Of a stretch of DNA of 64,000 bases, positions 1-8,767 are shown piece by piece. The position numbers and the translations under genes were made by a program. Position 1 is the stretch's first letter; each line of letters opens with the position of its first letter. Source of the stretch: an uncultured Acidimicrobiaceae bacterium (lineage in GTDB: Bacteria > Actinomycetota > Acidimicrobiia > Acidimicrobiales > UBA10347); the NCBI GenBank assembly GCA_905182135.1, contig CAJJAG010000004.1, positions 310,001 through 374,000 of the forward strand. Direction: 5' to 3'. The notes under the pieces were generated by a model that had not been told where the DNA came from, ran no database searches, and saw only the letters and a list, made by a program, of their open reading frames with translations.

Positions 1-529
1 TTGGGGTTGATGCCGAGAACTTCTAGCGAAAATACCCAAACAGATACGCGACGCCATGAAGCGTAGGTCCGCTCGATTGCTAGGAGAATCGTTGCACTTG
101 CTGTTTGCCTGAGGGCTTCAGACGCTCTCAGTGTCTGCCCGCCAATGACCTGGTTTCCTGAGTTTTCCACTTTACTAATCCAACTTTGAGCCTACTTTGG
201 ATGGCTCGACCCGATAGCGCTGCGTGACCTCAAAGGCCTAGGAGCCCTATCCGAACCTAAGCCTCAGCGACCAGCGATGCCGGTGCCGGTGAATTGCACG
301 CTGTATTCATTTATGAGGGATCACCGAAGCTCTCTGAATGTGGGCCAAACCGCATGCCGAGCTGAGCTGGGCCCGTCCGCGAAGCCGAGCAGCGACCAGC
401 AGTGTCTTGAGCTGACTCCACTGGTGCTGTCGATGCTCTGGCTAGGTGCGGACGCAGGTAACCATGTTCCTGGCCTAGACGTTCCTGGCCTAGACGCCGG
501 GCGCAAATCCGCCCAGGCCTAGTTCTTTG
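1..529. other. intergenic, no recognised gene
   Basis: No coding region in either strand here looks convincing, and no tRNA or other structured RNA was recognised. A short plus-strand open frame around 277-522 has no recognisable motif. The only clear structure is a perfect tandem duplication of 15 bp at 466-495, listed separately. The stretch lies downstream of the leftmost gene, which is on the minus strand. Confidence 0.5.
466..495. repeat. 15-bp perfect tandem duplication
   Basis: The unit GTTCCTGGCCTAGAC occurs twice back to back (466-480 and 481-495). It lies just past the end of the DUF3303-like gene in a region without a recognised gene. Two copies fit replication slippage; no function is evident. 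Confidence 0.8.
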
Positions 530-811
530 TTATCTAAGGGCACGCCCTTCGACGCTTGAAGGTCCCGCCTGTTCATCAGTAAGCACCGGCGTGGTTTCCC
601 AGCTAAGGACGTCACCCCATTCTGCGGCGTGGGCGTACAAGGTCTCTGGTTTATCGGTTTCCACAAGCAACCATCCCTTAACCGAACCGGGTGCGTGCCA
701 GCGCCCGACCATTGTCGATCCATCAGGTAATGGACCTCCTCCTTGAAGGAATCGATCATGGGCTTTGTCGTAACCATCTGACTTAATTGACCATTGCATC
801 ATGTACAACAT
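530..811 (-). CDS. DUF3303-like small protein
   Basis: A 93-residue cytoplasmic protein that resembles the DUF3303 family of about 90-residue alpha/beta-barrel-like proteins of unknown function. It opens with MLYMMQWSIK and contains a WHAPGSVKGWLLVETDKP segment followed by a W-x6-W stretch and TTPVLTDEQA, matching that family's order: N-terminal strand, central W-containing strand, then a final PVLT strand. The ATG start at 811 is preceded by a purine-rich GGGGGAG about seven bases upstream, a good ribosome site. No neighbour shares its direction closely. The family match is from memory of the pattern, so no function is assigned. Confidence 0.65.
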   Translation of the reverse strand: MLYMMQWSIKSDGYDKAHDRFLQGGGPLPDGSTMVGRWHAPGSVKGWLLVETDKPETLYAHAAEWGDVLSWETTPVLTDEQAGPSSVEGRALR

Positions 812-1078
812 GGCGCGCTCCCCCTGAGCGTGTCAGCGACACCGCCGGTCGGCACTTTGCCTTCAGTCAGCATCCCTGAGAAACCAACAATAGCACTAGG
901 TAATTTGCAGAGATGCAGGAGGTCTTTTTGCCCGTCCGCATCACTCACTGTCCGTTGAGCTGAAGGTCTGGCTCTGCTTCGACGGGTCGCGAATGGTCGC
1001 AGCGGTCGCCACGGTTCGCGAGACAGCACTACTGAATTAATACCCGCTGGCGTCTCCAGCTGGCCGAGTGAATCCTGA

Positions 1079-1714
1079 CTAGAGAGAGACCGGCTCACTA
1101 AGCGAGTTCACAAGGCTCGGCAGGCTGATGCGGAATGAGCGCATTGCACCCGCTATGTCGGCCGTCCCCGGATTCAGTATGTGCTCCAGAACCAAACCGT
1201 CGGTCAGAGCGAGGGCGAGCTCTGCCACCCGGTCTATCACTCGGCCATCGTTGGTCAGACTCAACTCGTCGAAGTAGGCAGCAAACCACAAGCCCAGCTG
1301 CGCACAGGCCCGAGCTCGTGCCACACGGATGACCTCCAACGTCGCGTCATCTGACCGGCGTTCGAGGGTCAGCAACAACAAAAGTCGAATGAATGGTGGT
1401 TCCTTTTCTAAACCGACGGCGGCGGCATTTAGCTGTTTGTCCAGGCGCTCGTCGGCCGTGCCTGCGAGCCTCGCCATCTTTCGGATTGCACCAAAATGGG
1501 AGTCGGCGCCTTCTCGGAGCACCGCATGCAGCAGGCCTTCTTTCGATCCAAAGTGCCAATAGATCGTGGGCGGCGCACATTCTGATCGTTTGGCAATCTC
1601 GGCGATAGATGTGCCAGCAAAGCCGCGTTCGGCCATCAGCTCACCAGCAACCGCCACAATTCGATGCTTCGCGTCTCGATGCTTGGCGTCGATCCCATTC
1701 ACGCTCACCTGCAC
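1079..1714 (-). CDS. TetR/AcrR family transcriptional regulator
   Basis: A 211-residue DNA-binding repressor-type protein. The N-terminal helix-turn-helix is typical: AERGFAGTSIAEIAKRSE followed by PPTIYWHFGSKEGLLHAVL (about residues 28-65). The rest is an all-helical ligand-binding and dimerisation domain with no feature that identifies the effector. Length is normal for the family. TetR regulators often control a divergently transcribed neighbour; the plus-strand side (1715-2118) holds only a short, doubtful open frame, so the target may have been lost or may lie elsewhere. Start choice is uncertain: it begins at a GTG and in-frame alternatives exist before the HTH. Confidence 0.9.
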   Translation of the reverse strand: MQVSVNGIDAKHRDAKHRIVAVAGELMAERGFAGTSIAEIAKRSECAPPTIYWHFGSKEGLLHAVLREGADSHFGAIRKMARLAGTADERLDKQLNAAAVGLEKEPPFIRLLLLLTLERRSDDATLEVIRVARARACAQLGLWFAAYFDELSLTNDGRVIDRVAELALALTDGLVLEHILNPGTADIAGAMRSFRISLPSLVNSLSEPVSL

Positions 1715-2118
1715 ATTCTGCCCGACGTGACAGGCTTTGGCCCAAAGCGAACGAGACCCCAGTTTCTATGGAGCTTGTTCTTGAACCTTTTCGACACTCG
1801 ACGAGATCCACAATACGCTCCTCACAATGCCATTCCCTCAGCCCATTGCAGATCGAAATCGAGACGCTCGATAATGGCGTAGTGGTCGCTTCAAAGCCCA
1901 TCTCCAATGCCGTGACCTTCGATGGGGCGGCGTTCGTTAGTGCGGCTTTCGATGCAGTCGCTGCGGGGACAGTTGCCGATATGGAAGCCTGCGCAGCGAC
2001 GCTTGTCGACGCAAGCCCAGCTTCGTGACAGCGCGGCCCTCGGCCTGTCTTTGACGCCATCGTCCACATCCGTCGGCCAGGTGGACACTCGACCGCCTCC
2101 TGTGCGCAGCGAACGAAG
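1715..2118. other. intergenic with possible truncated plus-strand ORF
   Basis: Between the TetR gene and the HAD gene (both minus strand) there is a plus-strand open frame ending at 2028. Its last 60 or so codons, from about 1846, read like protein (IEIETLDNGVVVASKPISNA, then an alanine-rich stretch). Upstream of that the frame loses coding character and has no convincing start or ribosome site. It may be the stump of a gene once divergent from the TetR regulator. No family was recognised. A long minus-strand open frame over the same bases looks like the antisense shadow. Confidence 0.3.
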
Positions 2119-2745
2119 TCAATCACTATCTGCTGCATCGAGGAGACCTTGTATCGCCGCTCGTAGATCCAAGTCGGAAGGACAATGTAGGCCAACCATT
2201 CCTGTGGCGATGGCCGCCGCTACGTTCCACTCAAAGTCGTCGATGAACAGCACCGTAGAGGGGTCACTGATACCCAACCGCTGCATTGCAAGCTCATAGA
2301 TCTCTGGTTCGGGCTTGCGATGACCGACGTCGGCCGAGTCGATCATGATCTCGAAGAGACCGAGGGGAAGCCGGGGCAACCAGAAGGGCTGCCATTCGGC
2401 AACATTGTTCGTGACCAGGCCGATCCGGATGCTCTGCTGCTTGAGTTCGAGTGCGACTGCGACCCGGTGGTCAAGCAGCTCAAGCGATGCCATCGCATTC
2501 AGTTCGCTTTCGACGGCGAACAACACACCAGCGCCGGGGACTCGGGACTCGACGTGCTCGATGTAGGCATCGAGTGAGATCTCCCCGCGTTCGAGTTCAT
2601 GCCACGGGTTTGGATTCGGTGACACCAACGCTTCGATCATTTCGGTCAGCAACGCGTCGGGGTCGTAGGGGACATCTTCGGTCGGCATATGCAGACTCGT
2701 CGTCAAAACCCCCGAGTAGTCAAACAGAACCGTTTCGATCGCCAC
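2119..2745 (-). CDS. HAD-superfamily hydrolase (HAD-IA, subfamily 3 type)
   Basis: A 208-residue haloacid-dehalogenase-like hydrolase. Motif I is VLFDYSGVLTT (nucleophile Asp near residue 9), motif II is the LVTNN segment, a Lys is in HRKPEPEIYELAMQRLG, and motif IV is LFIDDFEWNVAAA. This motif set and the small helical cap match the epoxide-hydrolase-N-like/phosphatase branch. A likely paralogue lies at 27692-28312. Substrate cannot be read from sequence. ATG start at 2745; no close co-directional partner. Confidence 0.9.
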   Translation of the reverse strand: MAIETVLFDYSGVLTTSLHMPTEDVPYDPDALLTEMIEALVSPNPNPWHELERGEISLDAYIEHVESRVPGAGVLFAVESELNAMASLELLDHRVAVALELKQQSIRIGLVTNNVAEWQPFWLPRLPLGLFEIMIDSADVGHRKPEPEIYELAMQRLGISDPSTVLFIDDFEWNVAAAIATGMVGLHCPSDLDLRAAIQGLLDAADSD

Positions 2746-3117
2746 GGGGAAATACTACGCACGCGCTTGTGGCGTCCCCTGGGTACCTCACCTCGTGCTC
2801 AAAGTTTCGTGACAAGCGGCGAGAACGCAGCGGGCGACATCATCAAAAATAAAGGAGACGGGCGGACGTCGCGTCGCAAGAAGTGTCCAGATGCTCTCGG
2901 CTCTGACCTTCGATGAGGAACAGCCTGGCTTCCTTATCGTTGCTGAGACCCTGAATTGAACCTTTCCAGAACTGCGTGTTCTCCGGAATGTCCAAGCCGG
3001 TTGACTCAAATGATGATGCAGTGTGCAATAAGACCAGCCATAAGAACCATGGTTCGGTGGTTCGGGTGTTGGTAAGGTTCACTCGTTCATCGACGACGAA
3101 ACAAGAAGTAGAAGAAC
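2746..3117. other. intergenic upstream of the cold-shock gene; weak minus-strand ORF
   Basis: This gap lies between divergent genes and should hold the promoters of both. A minus-strand open frame ending at 2843 has protein-like composition for about 55 codons (TGLDIPENTQFWKGS, then LFLIEGQSREHLD), but its start would fall inside the cold-shock gene and no family was recognised. A possible -10 element (TAAGGT, 3072-3077) sits 40 bases before the cold-shock start. Treated as non-coding, with a low-confidence gene remnant. Confidence 0.3.
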
Positions 3118-3345
3118 ATGCAAGGCGTAGTGAAGTCATATGACCCAGTCACCAAAGACGGTGTACTGATGTCCGACGTCGACTTCGCCGAGTTCGACCT
3201 GTCGTCCGTCGCCCTTGAGGGATCGATCTTCCGCATGCTGCGCCAAGGCCAGCGAGTGGTATTCGACCTCGATGACGAGGGACGCGCAACCCATCTACGT
3301 CTCGGTTCTGAAATTGATATGGGCACACCTGATTTCTTGCAGTAA
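3118..3345 (+). CDS. cold-shock-domain-like small protein
   Basis: A 75-residue protein with the strand order of a cold-shock OB-fold: MQGVVKSYDPVTKDGVLMSD at the start, where CspA proteins have G-x-VKWF-x7-GFI, and GQRVVFDLDDEGRATHLRLG at the end, where CspA proteins have a G-x-x-V-x-F segment. The classical aromatic RNP1 and RNP2 motifs (KGFGFI, VFVH) are largely absent, so nucleic-acid binding may be altered or weak. It lies 50 bases upstream of pckA on the same strand and may share its transcript. The fold call is moderate; a role in RNA binding is inference. Confidence 0.6.
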   Translation: MQGVVKSYDPVTKDGVLMSDVDFAEFDLSSVALEGSIFRMLRQGQRVVFDLDDEGRATHLRLGSEIDMGTPDFLQ

Positions 3346-3395
3346 CCCAGCGAACACCTACAACTGAAATTCTTCCCGATCAAAGGCGCTCGGAA

Positions 3396-5069
3396 ATGAC
3401 ACTTAACCTCGACTCAACGACGGTTGCCGACCAACTGGCAGACCGCTTCGGGCTCAACAATGTGCAACTGCACGTCGGATTGAGCCAGAACGAGTTGTTC
3501 CATGCAGCTATTGCGAACGACCGAGGGCGCATTGACCTTGACGGTCCTGACGATGCGCAAAAGGCCTACCCCACAGCGCTGGGCGAAGACGGCCCGCTGG
3601 TCTATTACGCCGACCCGACGTGTACTGGCCGCCCGGTACAAGACACCTTCGCCGTCGCATGGCCAGAACTCGTCGACGACATCTGGTGGAAACCCGACTT
3701 TAAGCAGTTCGACCCAACCAAATACGAAGCATTACTGCAGCGAGTTATTGCACACCTGAACGAGACCAACGCCGAGCTTTACTCGACCGACGTGTTCTGC
3801 GGCTGGGATCCCAAGTTCGCGATCCCTTATCGATTCGTCGGGGAGTACGCGACCCACGCCTATTTCGCCAACATCATGTTCCCCAAAGACGTCCGCAACG
3901 ACGTCGACCGCGAACTCGATGGTTGGACGATGATCAATGTCCCATCATTCCGATGTGACCCCGAGCGCGACGGCACGCTCAACGAACGAGCCGTGATTAT
4001 GGACATCAAGAACAAGATCGGTCTTGTTGTTGGACGCGCCGACTACTGCGGTGTCGTCAAGAAAACCATGTTTACCGTCATGAACTTCGCCTTGCCTGCT
4101 CAGGGCCAACTCACGATGCACTGCTCAGCAAACGTCGGCAGCGAGGGCGACGCTGCCATCTTGTTCGGCTTGTCTGGCACTGGCAAGACCACGCTGTCCG
4201 CCGACCCCGGCCGTCTGCTGATTGGCGACGACGAACATGTCTGGACCGACGACGGTGTCTCTAACTTCGAAGACGGCTGTTACGCCAAGCTGATCGACCT
4301 CGACAAGGACAATGAGCCTGTCATCGCTGCCGCCCTATCCATGCCAGGCACCTTGATCGAGAACGTGCCAGGCCTTCCGGGTAAGCCAATGGCCGAGACA
4401 CACCCGCAAGAACTTGACCTCTTTGATGGGTCTTGCACAGAGAACACGCGGTTCGCTTATCCGCTCACCTGTAACCCGAGCGTCGCCGAAGGAGCCCGTG
4501 GACCGCACCCGGAGACGATCGTGCTACTTACTGCCGATGCGTTCGGCGTGTTGCCTCCCATCTCGATACTCAACGAGGAAGAGGTCATGTACCACTTCGT
4601 CATGGGCTTTACCTCGAAGTTGGCAGGTACCGAAGTTGGCGTCACTGAGCCGCAGCCTTCCTTCAGTTCATGCTTCGGCTCCCCGTTCATGTCGCAAAAG
4701 CCAATGGTGTACGGCGAGTTGCTCGCCCAGCGCATGGCTGACAACAAGGCCCGCTGCATCTTGCTGAACACTGGTTGGACCGGTGGCGCTCACGGTACAG
4801 GAAGCCGTATGTCACTCGGTATCACCCGAGCTTTGCTGAACGCTGCGCTGGCTGGCGAACTCGACGATGTCGAGACCGAGATCCACCCCATCCTTGGGCT
4901 GGCAATGCCCAAGACAGCACCCGGCGTCGACTCAGCCATCTTGAACCCCCGCAATACGTGGGACGACAAGGGCGCCTACGACGCCGCCGCTACCAAACTG
5001 CGCGACATGTTCCGCTCGAACTATGACTCTCAGGGTTACGCCAAGCTCGGTATCCCGAACGTCATGTGA
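3396..5069 (+). CDS. pckA: phosphoenolpyruvate carboxykinase (ATP)
   Basis: A 557-residue ATP-dependent PEP carboxykinase, converting oxaloacetate plus ATP to PEP, CO2 and ADP in gluconeogenesis. The P-loop GLSGTGKTTL lies at residues 258-267, followed by the kinase-2 and adenine-binding region LLIGDDEHVWTDDGVSNFED. Metal and substrate residues are visible in VVKKTMFTVMNF (about 220-231) and MHCSANVG (241-248). The C-terminal part carries the expected NTGWTGGAHGTGSRMSL. Length is close to the usual 530-550. It is followed directly by an intrinsic terminator. Many actinobacteria use the unrelated-in-sequence GTP enzyme (PckG), so the ATP type is informative about lineage. Confidence 0.98.
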   Translation: MTLNLDSTTVADQLADRFGLNNVQLHVGLSQNELFHAAIANDRGRIDLDGPDDAQKAYPTALGEDGPLVYYADPTCTGRPVQDTFAVAWPELVDDIWWKPDFKQFDPTKYEALLQRVIAHLNETNAELYSTDVFCGWDPKFAIPYRFVGEYATHAYFANIMFPKDVRNDVDRELDGWTMINVPSFRCDPERDGTLNERAVIMDIKNKIGLVVGRADYCGVVKKTMFTVMNFALPAQGQLTMHCSANVGSEGDAAILFGLSGTGKTTLSADPGRLLIGDDEHVWTDDGVSNFEDGCYAKLIDLDKDNEPVIAAALSMPGTLIENVPGLPGKPMAETHPQELDLFDGSCTENTRFAYPLTCNPSVAEGARGPHPETIVLLTADAFGVLPPISILNEEEVMYHFVMGFTSKLAGTEVGVTEPQPSFSSCFGSPFMSQKPMVYGELLAQRMADNKARCILLNTGWTGGAHGTGSRMSLGITRALLNAALAGELDDVETEIHPILGLAMPKTAPGVDSAILNPRNTWDDKGAYDAAATKLRDMFRSNYDSQGYAKLGIPNVM

Positions 5070-5086
5070 CTCCCGCCAGTCGTTAG

Positions 5087-5137
5087 CAAGGAGCGTTACT
5101 CGCCGCTACAGCGGGTGACGCTCCTTGTTTGGTTTTT
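5087..5137 (+). terminator. intrinsic terminator of pckA
   Basis: CAAGGAGCGT (5087-5096) pairs perfectly with ACGCTCCTTG (5118-5127); a small inner CCGC/GCGG stem lies in the loop. A T-rich tract, TTTGGTTTTT (5128-5137), follows at once. It starts 17 bases after the pckA stop. The minus-strand gene also ends just to the right, so the hairpin may serve both convergent units. Confidence 0.9.
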
Positions 5138-5148
5138 GGGAGGCGTCT

Positions 5149-6018
5149 CTAGAGGCCGTCGGCCCAAGGGCTTCCCGACAAGTATTTCCAGCCAGCATCG
5201 GGAAGCAGAGTGACCGCAGTCCCGCCGAAGCGACTGAGTGCTTCTTGTGCGGCCTGGATTATAGCTCCGCTTGATGTGCCGACGAAGTGGCCCTCGGCCG
5301 TCATGACCTCGCGCACTTTCTCGACGGCCTGAGTATTGGTGAATTCCCACCGATAGTCGACCAGCGACAGGTCCGCTACTGGGGGCTGAAATGGATCGTC
5401 CTGACTGCGCATACCACCGATCGGGTCAGACAACATCTCCTCGACAGAGTGGATGGTGATGTCGTGGTACTCGCGGCGCATGCCTCGACTCATACCAGTC
5501 AGCGTTCCACCGGTCCCGTAGGCTGCTACCAGATGGTCAGGTGGTTCATCGAGTGGCCAGTCTCGAGCAATCTCAAGCGTGGTGCCGAACTCATGTGATG
5601 CCGGATTCGCTGGATTTCCGTACTGATAACACATGTGGCCTTCGCCGGCAGCAACAAGTTCCTTCGCATGGGCGATTGCCTCGTTCGGGCCGCCCTCAAC
5701 TTCGATCAGCTCAGCGCCGTAGGCCTTCAGGAGCTGCTTTCGTTCGTTGCTCGCCCTGCTGGGCAGGCATATCACGGCCTTGTGATTATTGATTGCAGCG
5801 ACACGGGCAAGTCCGATGCCGGTGTTTCCAGATGTGGCCTCGATGACCGGCATACCGTCTGGCAGCAGACCGTTCTTCTTCGCATCATGGAACATCGCCC
5901 AGGCTGGCCGATCCTTGATCGACCCCGTTGGGTTGTACCACTCGAGCTTTGCGAACAGCCTCGTGCCCGAAGGAGCAAGGTTGTGGAGTTCGACGAGCGG
6001 AGTATTTCCAGGTTCCAT
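5149..6018 (-). CDS. PLP-dependent cysteine synthase-family enzyme
   Basis: A 289-residue fold-type II PLP enzyme of the cysteine synthase/CysM group, which makes cysteine from an activated serine and a sulfide donor. The PLP lysine is in YNPTGSIKDRPAW (Lys35 from this start). The substrate loop EATSGNTGIGLA and the phosphate-binding glycine loop GTGGTLTGMSRGMR are intact, as is GTSSGA near the C-terminus. An in-frame TTG 18 bases upstream (6036) would add six residues, but the ATG at 6018 starts at MEPGNTPL, where related proteins start. Whether it uses O-acetylserine, O-phosphoserine or a thiocarboxylated carrier cannot be told; no sulfur-carrier gene is adjacent. Confidence 0.9.
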   Translation of the reverse strand: MEPGNTPLVELHNLAPSGTRLFAKLEWYNPTGSIKDRPAWAMFHDAKKNGLLPDGMPVIEATSGNTGIGLARVAAINNHKAVICLPSRASNERKQLLKAYGAELIEVEGGPNEAIAHAKELVAAGEGHMCYQYGNPANPASHEFGTTLEIARDWPLDEPPDHLVAAYGTGGTLTGMSRGMRREYHDITIHSVEEMLSDPIGGMRSQDDPFQPPVADLSLVDYRWEFTNTQAVEKVREVMTAEGHFVGTSSGAIIQAAQEALSRFGGTAVTLLPDAGWKYLSGSPWADGL

Positions 6019-6036
6019 GATGTAGTAACCAACCAA

Positions 6037-6447
6037 GATGTGAGGGCTATTCCTGACTTACTTTGTCAGATTAGTCACCTTGCCAACCGAAAGGCGACTC
6101 AACTGGTCAGGTTAAGCGTCACAACGGCTCGTAATTCGCTGGTTGGGAGACCGCCATCCGCTTGGCAGCACTGCCCTTTTGGCTCCGACGCTCTCCGATA
6201 TCCATAACTACGGGACTGCCTTCCACATGGGTCGAAGTGCCACTCTCAGATGCTGCTAGCAGCCATAGACACGCCCTGCGAGCAACAGTGTCAAGTAGCG
6301 CCCATCCCTTCACATTCCGCCCGTCCGGCCTTGCCCCTTCTCGCCTTGCGGCGCCTCACAGCACATTTGGCCGGCTAGATTCAGGTCGCGCACGGACACC
6401 TGATGTTGGCCACCAAACTACTGCTGCGATTATCGGAGCGACGAGTG
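6037..6447. other. intergenic, no recognised gene
   Basis: This 410-base stretch separates two minus-strand genes and should hold the promoter of the cysteine synthase-like gene. A TGAC-N7-GTCA dyad lies near 6053-6070, but it cannot be assigned to a regulator. No convincing open frame, RNA or repeat was seen. Confidence 0.4.
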
Positions 6448-7734
6448 CTACTTGGATCGGGCCCCAGCCAAGCGGTTTTCAAACCACGACTGGGCCATGA
6501 GCGCTCCGGCAGTGGCCATCCCTATCAGCGACAGGATGTGGTACCCGGCGCTGCTGACAACAATGCCTGCGGTAAGGGCACCGATACCGCTAGCGATATT
6601 GGTTGCGAGGTCGGCCGCACCCTGCACGGCGACTCGATCAGAATCTGCGACAGACTCGGTCAACAGTGCACTTCCGGCAACGACGCCGAAGCTCCAACCC
6701 AGACCCAACAGGAATAGGCCTGGGAACAAGAGCGCCAGCGAAGCATTCCCAGCGAGAGCAGTGAACACTGTCGCACCAACCAGCGTTAAGCCGGCCAGCA
6801 CGATGGTTTGTACACGACCAATGCCATCAGAGATTCGTCCAGCCAAGGGAGCGAAGGCAAACATGCCTGCAGTGTGGGCAGAAATCACAGCGCCGATCCA
6901 GCCCTTGCTGTGCCCGTAATCTTCCATGTGCAATGGCGTCATCGCCATAACCATCACCATCACGGCCTGCGAGACGACCAACGCCACGAATGCCAATCGA
7001 GTGAGGGGGCGTGCCCATGCAATCGCTAGAGCTTCGCGAAACGGAACCGTCCGCTTCTTGACGACAGCCGAAGGATCAACACCACCGCTGACCACCAACG
7101 GGTCCGGTCTTAAGAAGAACCAGATCACTAGCGACGACAAGCCGAACAAGACCGTCGCGAGCAGGAAACCACCCGTATTCGAGTCAAGACCCAACGATTC
7201 GGAAACGCCACCAAGGGCGCCGATAAGACTTGGAGCGAGCACAGCACCGAACGTCGCGTAGAACACGACCGAACCAATATCTCGACTTCGGGTTGCGTCA
7301 GATGCGAGGTCAGCAGCGGCGTATCGAGACATGTTCGATGTGCCGCTACCGACACCAACCATAATCATGCCGAACAAGAACAGCAGCAAGGAGCCCGCCT
7401 GGATGGCCACGACACACGTCGCTGCTCCCAGCACAGCGACTCCCAGACCAAGAGCGATGCCCGGTGTGCGTCCGCGGCGCTGCATGAATGCGGCCAGCCA
7501 GCCAGCTGCCAGCGCCGACCCGAGCGTGCTCGCCCCGGTAGACAAACCCGCCCAGGTCTCGGATCCGAGAAGGTCCTTGACGGCAAGCACCGCAACGGGG
7601 AACGATGCGGACACCGCTCCACGACTCAAGGTTGAGCTCAGCCGCAGAACGCTCAATGCGCGTTTATGCGCCGCCAGGGTGTCAACGCCATCGATCTTGA
7701 TGGCTTCAGTTTGATAACCAAACATCCGCCTCAC
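6448..7734 (-). CDS. MFS transporter
   Basis: A 428-residue integral membrane transporter of the major facilitator superfamily with about twelve hydrophobic segments. The loop between TM2 and TM3 has the MFS-type basic turn (AAFMQRRGRTPGIALG), and the second half repeats a similar loop (LAGRISDGIGRVQTIVLAG), consistent with two six-helix bundles. Its GTG start at 7734 overlaps the stop of the upstream hydrolase by four bases (GTGA), so the two are translationally coupled. Coupling to an epoxide-hydrolase-like enzyme suggests drug or metabolite export or uptake, but the substrate is unknown. Confidence 0.92.
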   Translation of the reverse strand: MRRMFGYQTEAIKIDGVDTLAAHKRALSVLRLSSTLSRGAVSASFPVAVLAVKDLLGSETWAGLSTGASTLGSALAAGWLAAFMQRRGRTPGIALGLGVAVLGAATCVVAIQAGSLLLFLFGMIMVGVGSGTSNMSRYAAADLASDATRSRDIGSVVFYATFGAVLAPSLIGALGGVSESLGLDSNTGGFLLATVLFGLSSLVIWFFLRPDPLVVSGGVDPSAVVKKRTVPFREALAIAWARPLTRLAFVALVVSQAVMVMVMAMTPLHMEDYGHSKGWIGAVISAHTAGMFAFAPLAGRISDGIGRVQTIVLAGLTLVGATVFTALAGNASLALLFPGLFLLGLGWSFGVVAGSALLTESVADSDRVAVQGAADLATNIASGIGALTAGIVVSSAGYHILSLIGMATAGALMAQSWFENRLAGARSK

Positions 7735-8672
7735 CCTTCGATCGATCCCAAGAAATCGACCAGGATCTCGTTCACCTCGTCCGGCGCTTCCTGCTGAACC
7801 CAGTGACCAGCACCCTCAATCATGTGTATGCCTCGCAGGTCGGTGCACCAAGTCGTCATGGCCTGAACGCTAGAGCCCAGCGCTCCGTCAGCGGTTGTTG
7901 CCACAAAGTCTTTCTTCCCCGCGATGAAGGTCACCGGCATGGTCAACTTCGCATTGGTCCACGGCCGAGTGGCGAGCCAGTTCTGGTGCAGGTTGCGGTA
8001 GTAGTTGATCGGGTTCGCGAACCCTGACCGGGCGAAGGCTCGGTAATAGTTCTCGAACTCGCCGTCGCTCAGATGCGGGGGTAGCCCGGGCGGAAGCTGA
8101 TCCGTTACCGTCCAGCCTTCGGGCAAGGCTCCACACAATGTCCAGTGCATGCGACGAAGCGCCTCGATCGGGTTGGCTTCGAACACGTCTTCGATGCCTT
8201 CTTCCTGGAACGCCAGCATGTAAGCGAACGGGCCTTCAGGGTCTGTAGCCCGGATGTGGTCGATGATGCTGCGTTCCCCACGTGGCGTGTACGGCACGCT
8301 GAGCAGAGCGAGGCCCCGTACCCGGTCCGGGCGAAAGAGCCCGACCCATGGCGCAATGATCGCACCCCAGTCATGGCCCACGATGACGGCATCGTCGATG
8401 CCGTAATGGTCGAGCAACCCAATCACATCTCCGACAAGTTCGGTCATCGCATAGGCATCAACGCCTTCAGGCTGATCGCTCCACCCATAACCTCGTTGAT
8501 CCGGTGCAAGTACCTGATAGCCCGCTTCGGCCAGAACGGGGATCTGATGCCGCCATGAATAGGCGATCTCGGGGAAGCCGTGCAACAACACAACGGCGGG
8601 ACCTTCACCATTGCGGCTAACAGTCAGTGACAACTCAGGAAGATCGGTCGGGCTTACCCGTGTGGCGGCCAC
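7731..8672 (-). CDS. alpha/beta hydrolase, epoxide-hydrolase-like
   Basis: A 313-residue alpha/beta-hydrolase-fold enzyme. The oxyanion motif LLHGFPEIAYSWRHQIP (about residues 29-45) is that of soluble epoxide hydrolases and haloalkane dehalogenases. The nucleophile elbow is VGHDWGAI (Asp nucleophile), and the catalytic His is in EGAGHWVQQEAP near the C-terminus. A helical cap lies between. An Asp rather than Ser nucleophile favours epoxide hydrolase or dehalogenase activity over esterase activity. It is the first gene of a coupled pair with the MFS transporter. The exact substrate is not predictable. Confidence 0.9.
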   Translation of the reverse strand: MAATRVSPTDLPELSLTVSRNGEGPAVVLLHGFPEIAYSWRHQIPVLAEAGYQVLAPDQRGYGWSDQPEGVDAYAMTELVGDVIGLLDHYGIDDAVIVGHDWGAIIAPWVGLFRPDRVRGLALLSVPYTPRGERSIIDHIRATDPEGPFAYMLAFQEEGIEDVFEANPIEALRRMHWTLCGALPEGWTVTDQLPPGLPPHLSDGEFENYYRAFARSGFANPINYYRNLHQNWLATRPWTNAKLTMPVTFIAGKKDFVATTADGALGSSVQAMTTWCTDLRGIHMIEGAGHWVQQEAPDEVNEILVDFLGSIEG

Positions 8673-8767
8673 CGATCAAGAATCCGATCGGGCTTGAGAT
8701 ATCGATGAGGGACGCATAATTATGAACGTTTGCACCACCTTCACTACCACATGGAGAGAACGCCTCA

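Noticed and set aside
1641..2195. 184-codon minus-strand open frame
   Set aside because: It overlaps the 5' end of the TetR gene and the 3' end of the HAD gene and has no family character. It looks like the antisense shadow of a plus-strand frame.
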